A stretch of DNA of 64,000 nucleotides from Vibrio sp. NTOU-M3 (lineage in GTDB: Bacteria > Pseudomonadota > Gammaproteobacteria > Enterobacterales > Vibrionaceae): positions 1,426,001 to 1,490,000 of the forward strand of contig NZ_CP162100.1 of assembly GCF_040869035.1 (NCBI RefSeq), in the 5' to 3' direction. Of this stretch, positions 61,354 through 64,000 are shown in pieces. Numbering within the stretch: the first letter of the stretch is position 1; each line of letters starts with the position of its first letter. A program made the translations under genes and the position numbers. A model generated the notes under the pieces. It was not told the origin of the DNA. It saw nothing but the letters and a program-made list of their open reading frames with translations, and did not search any database.

Positions 61354-64000
61354 TTACTGTGCTTTCATCGCTTCAGATTTGTCTGAAGTCATAACGAAAT
61401 GCAGTTCACCACCGTCTTTCAAATCGCTGTGCGCGAAGCTGAAGTTGTCACTCAATTGTTTGCCGTTGATGGTCACCGACTTAACGTAGATGCTCTCTTG
61501 GCTGTTATTTTCTGAGGTGATGGTGAATTTACCGTCCGCGACTGGAATCACGGCTTTGTCGAACAGAGGACGACCGATGGTGTAACTTGCTTCGCCCGGT
61601 GTGACTTGGTAGAAGCCCAATGCAGACATCACATACCACGCCGACATCTGACCGACGTCTTCGTTACCGATCAGGCCTTCATGCGTTGGGTGGTAGAACT
61701 CGTTCATCGCTTGGTCGACGATTTCTTGTGTCTTCCAAGGCTCTGCCGTCCAGTTGTAGAGGTAAGGCACGTGATGATCTGGCTCGTTACCCATCACGAA
61801 CTGACCGATGTAGCCCGACATATCGTGTGATTGGCTCGTATCGGCGTTGGAGTCCGCATTAAACAGCGCATTCAAGTTGGCTAAGAATGCCGCTTTGCCT
61901 TGTTCGGTTACGTCTTCAGGAAGAGAGAAGTCAGTACGGTCGATGTGCTCGCCACCCATCACGTTAGCCAGACCGTTCAAGTTGTGCGGTGCAAACCATG
62001 TCCATTGCCATGTGTTGCCTTCGGTAAAATCTTCACCTCGGTGCTCGGCGCGGTAAGGCCAGAACACGTCACTTTCGTTGAGTGCTTTGCGGTCTTTACA
62101 CGCGTTGTAGTCCATACCGTCTGGGATAGACAGCGCCATGTTGCCGTCCAAACATTCGGCTTTCAGGTTATTTGCCCAAACTTTGCTGCCGCTGTTCATG
62201 TAAGCCGGACGCATAAAGCCCGTTGCACCCAATGCGTTGCCTTTGGTGTCTTGCAGTTTGCCGTATTGTTCTGGGTTGTAATCGAAGTAGTTCTTGAACG
62301 ATTCAGAACGTGCCATGTAGCGGTCGTACTGTTGGTCGTTGCCAGCAAGTTTAGCGATCTGGGCGATACACCAGTCGTAGTATGCGTTCTCAAGACCGTA
62401 AGACACCGACTCGTTCACGAGCTCGTCGTATTTATCGACTTTTAAGCCTTCTACGTAACCCGGTTTGTCACCAGAATCCGGCGCCCATTTGGTGTTGGCT
62501 GGAATAAAGCCGACGTCTTGTTGGTAGTCGTTGTGACGAGTCATGACCGTGAAGCGTTTGTCACCATTCCAAGCGTCTTGGTAAGGCACCCAGCTTTCAG
62601 TTTTATCAAGGTTAAAGTTGACCGTTTCGTCAGCGGCTTTCAACGCCAAATCAAACTCAGCAGCAGTAAAGGCTTCTGGGTGTTTGACCATGATATCGGC
62701 AATAACCGAGACCGCAGGATGACCGACCATTTCACCGGTGTAATCCGAGTGCAGTTCCCATTTTGGCAGCACGCCGCCCGTTTGGTATTTGTTCAATAGA
62801 TCGCGTGCGTGTTCAATCGCGCGGTCTTTATCGATGATGGTTTTCAGTGGGTGTGCGGCGCGGAAGGTATCCCACATTGAGTACACCGAGTAGTTGACTA
62901 AGCCATCTTCTGCTTGGTGCACTTTGCCATCCATGCCACGGTATCTGCCATCTACGTCTTGGTATAGGAATGGGGCAACGAACGTACGGTAGAGCGAGGT
63001 GTAGAACATGGTTTTGTCGGCTTTGTTGCCGCCTTCCAGTTCAAACTCGCCAAGGATGTTTTCCCAAGCCACGCGGTTTTGTTGTACGACGTTGTCGAAA
63101 TCCCAGCCGTTAGTGTCTGCTTCTAGGTTTTTCAGTGCGCCGTCGACGCCAGTGCCAGAAATCGCTACCTTGACTACCAATGGTTCATCGCTCTTGCCAA
63201 AGTTTAAATGAGTCAGGACATCGTTTGCGCGTTTTGCCAAACGTTCTGGGTCAGGTTCTGGTTCGCCCGGCATTGGTTTGTGCTCTGCGTAGCCGCGGTA
63301 ATCTTCCAAGCCGACTTCAGTAGCGTCAGTTGGAGTCAATTTGCTTTCAGAAGCCAGCTTGGTGTACAGGTTCTCTTCAATGATTGGATCAGAGAATTCT
63401 GCCGCGAAGAAGACAGTTTGCCATTGACCCCATTCGTTTGAGGTACGTGCGCCTACGACTGTGGTGTCGTTAACGCGTTTGTAGTAGATGCTGCGAGAGT
63501 GGTTGCCGTATTGTTCCAACAGTTCGTGTTGCAGGTCGATACGCACTTTACGATCTTCACCCGGCTTGAAGGTGTAACGTTGGAACGCTACGCGGTCGGT
63601 TGCTGAAAGCTCGGCTTTTACGCCAGTTTCTACAAGGTCAACTGAGTAGTAACCAACCTCTGCCACTTCCGAGCTTTTATCCATGGTCACGGCATCAGTA
63701 TTGAAACCTGTGTATGGCAAGAAGGCGAAGTCGTTTAAATCGCCTTTACCTGCGCCAGAGATGTGGGTCATTGAGAAGCCAGAAAGCAGGCTGTGCACAG
63801 GATCGTATTCAACAGGCGAGCCTTGACCATTCCAACCGTTTGGATCGAAGTTATCTGGGGACGGTTGAATCATACCTTCTGGCATGACTGGAGAAGGGTT
63901 AACGTTGCCAAGACCTTTAGTGCCGATCAAGGTATCAACGAATTCCAAAGTAGGGGTAGAGATCACCGGAGTTTCTGGATCAGAGTCGCTGCCACAACCA
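61354..64000 (-). CDS. GH92 family alpha-mannosidase lipoprotein (copy 3), 5' end outside window
   Basis: At least 882 residues are present and the reading frame stays open to the window edge, beginning GCGSDSDPETPV, which looks like the lipobox cysteine and acidic linker; the signal peptide lies outside. GH92 motifs include YSVYSMWDTFRAAHPLKTII, MGNEPDHHVPYLYNWTAEPW and NEDVGQMSAWYVMSALGFY. The usual GHTFPG element near the N-terminus is replaced by GLGNVNPSP, and HH near the active site reads DHHVPY rather than SHHIPY, so its specificity may differ from the other two copies. Confidence 0.9.
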   Translation of the reverse strand, partial: GCGSDSDPETPVISTPTLEFVDTLIGTKGLGNVNPSPVMPEGMIQPSPDNFDPNGWNGQGSPVEYDPVHSLLSGFSMTHISGAGKGDLNDFAFLPYTGFNTDAVTMDKSSEVAEVGYYSVDLVETGVKAELSATDRVAFQRYTFKPGEDRKVRIDLQHELLEQYGNHSRSIYYKRVNDTTVVGARTSNEWGQWQTVFFAAEFSDPIIEENLYTKLASESKLTPTDATEVGLEDYRGYAEHKPMPGEPEPDPERLAKRANDVLTHLNFGKSDEPLVVKVAISGTGVDGALKNLEADTNGWDFDNVVQQNRVAWENILGEFELEGGNKADKTMFYTSLYRTFVAPFLYQDVDGRYRGMDGKVHQAEDGLVNYSVYSMWDTFRAAHPLKTIIDKDRAIEHARDLLNKYQTGGVLPKWELHSDYTGEMVGHPAVSVIADIMVKHPEAFTAAEFDLALKAADETVNFNLDKTESWVPYQDAWNGDKRFTVMTRHNDYQQDVGFIPANTKWAPDSGDKPGYVEGLKVDKYDELVNESVSYGLENAYYDWCIAQIAKLAGNDQQYDRYMARSESFKNYFDYNPEQYGKLQDTKGNALGATGFMRPAYMNSGSKVWANNLKAECLDGNMALSIPDGMDYNACKDRKALNESDVFWPYRAEHRGEDFTEGNTWQWTWFAPHNLNGLANVMGGEHIDRTDFSLPEDVTEQGKAAFLANLNALFNADSNADTSQSHDMSGYIGQFVMGNEPDHHVPYLYNWTAEPWKTQEIVDQAMNEFYHPTHEGLIGNEDVGQMSAWYVMSALGFYQVTPGEASYTIGRPLFDKAVIPVADGKFTITSENNSQESIYVKSVTINGKQLSDNFSFAHSDLKDGGELHFVMTSDKSEAMKAQ

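Noticed and set aside
61900..62445. 181-codon plus-strand frame inside GH92 copy 3
   Set aside because: It is antisense to a strongly supported GH92 coding region and has no recognisable domain; it is a shadow frame.

Overview
The window looks like a stretch of a Vibrionaceae chromosome, most likely Vibrio. This is inferred from the gene set and protein character (AstE, MetA with MetJ boxes, PpsA/PpsR, RlmF, NirBDC, a YbiI-type zinc finger protein); the species cannot be fixed from sequence alone. Coding density is high, with short intergenic gaps and many clear intrinsic terminators. I see no rRNA, tRNA, CRISPR array, transposase or integrase, so this is mostly ordinary metabolic chromosome with a few accessory genes.

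Layout. 1-3.8 kb: the end of a cobalamin assembly operon (cobT tail, cobS, cobU, cobC) with an M3 oligopeptidase as last gene. 4-7 kb: astE alone, then btuC-btuD for vitamin B12 import. 7-10.9 kb: signalling and housekeeping genes (EAL-HDOD protein, MazG-like pyrophosphohydrolase, GAF-GGDEF cyclase, DUF1415). 10.9-17.2 kb: an MFS exporter/LysR divergent pair, a glutaredoxin-like protein, YgjP-like peptidase plus RlmF, a small membrane protein, a VOC protein, a TPR lipoprotein and a YbiI-like protein. 17.4-25.4 kb: a beta-glucoside uptake and hydrolysis operon (LacI regulator, binding protein, two permeases, GH1 beta-glucosidase, ABC ATPase) followed by a second LacI regulator. 25.4-27 kb: metA with tandem MetJ boxes, and a divergent small P-loop kinase.

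27-41 kb: anaerobic metabolism. A SUMT gene heads the sulfite reductase operon asrABC, so siroheme precursor supply is linked to the siroheme enzyme. ppsA and its regulator ppsR are divergent. A 1398-residue protein fuses a ferredoxin and GltD-like flavin module to a cysteine-type formate dehydrogenase. 41-47 kb is the most unusual part: an orphan tailspike-like beta-helix protein, then two overlapping lipoprotein genes carrying four Lcl/DUF1566 modules, the second fused to a di-heme cytochrome c peroxidase/MauG-type domain. 47-51 kb: a periplasmic TPR-DUF218 protein, a Blc-type lipocalin, and a divergent OmpR/CpxA-like two-component pair.

51-56.2 kb: nirB-nirD-nirC and a second SUMT gene for nitrite uptake and reduction, preceded by an FNR box and a NarP-like site spaced as in the E. 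coli nirB promoter. 56.2-64 kb: three tandem minus-strand GH92 alpha-mannosidase lipoproteins; the third runs off the window edge. Stem-loops lie in both gaps between them. Together the window encodes anaerobic respiration and assimilation functions (Asr, Nir, Fdh), cofactor supply for them (SUMT, cobalamin), and two separate glycan-use loci.
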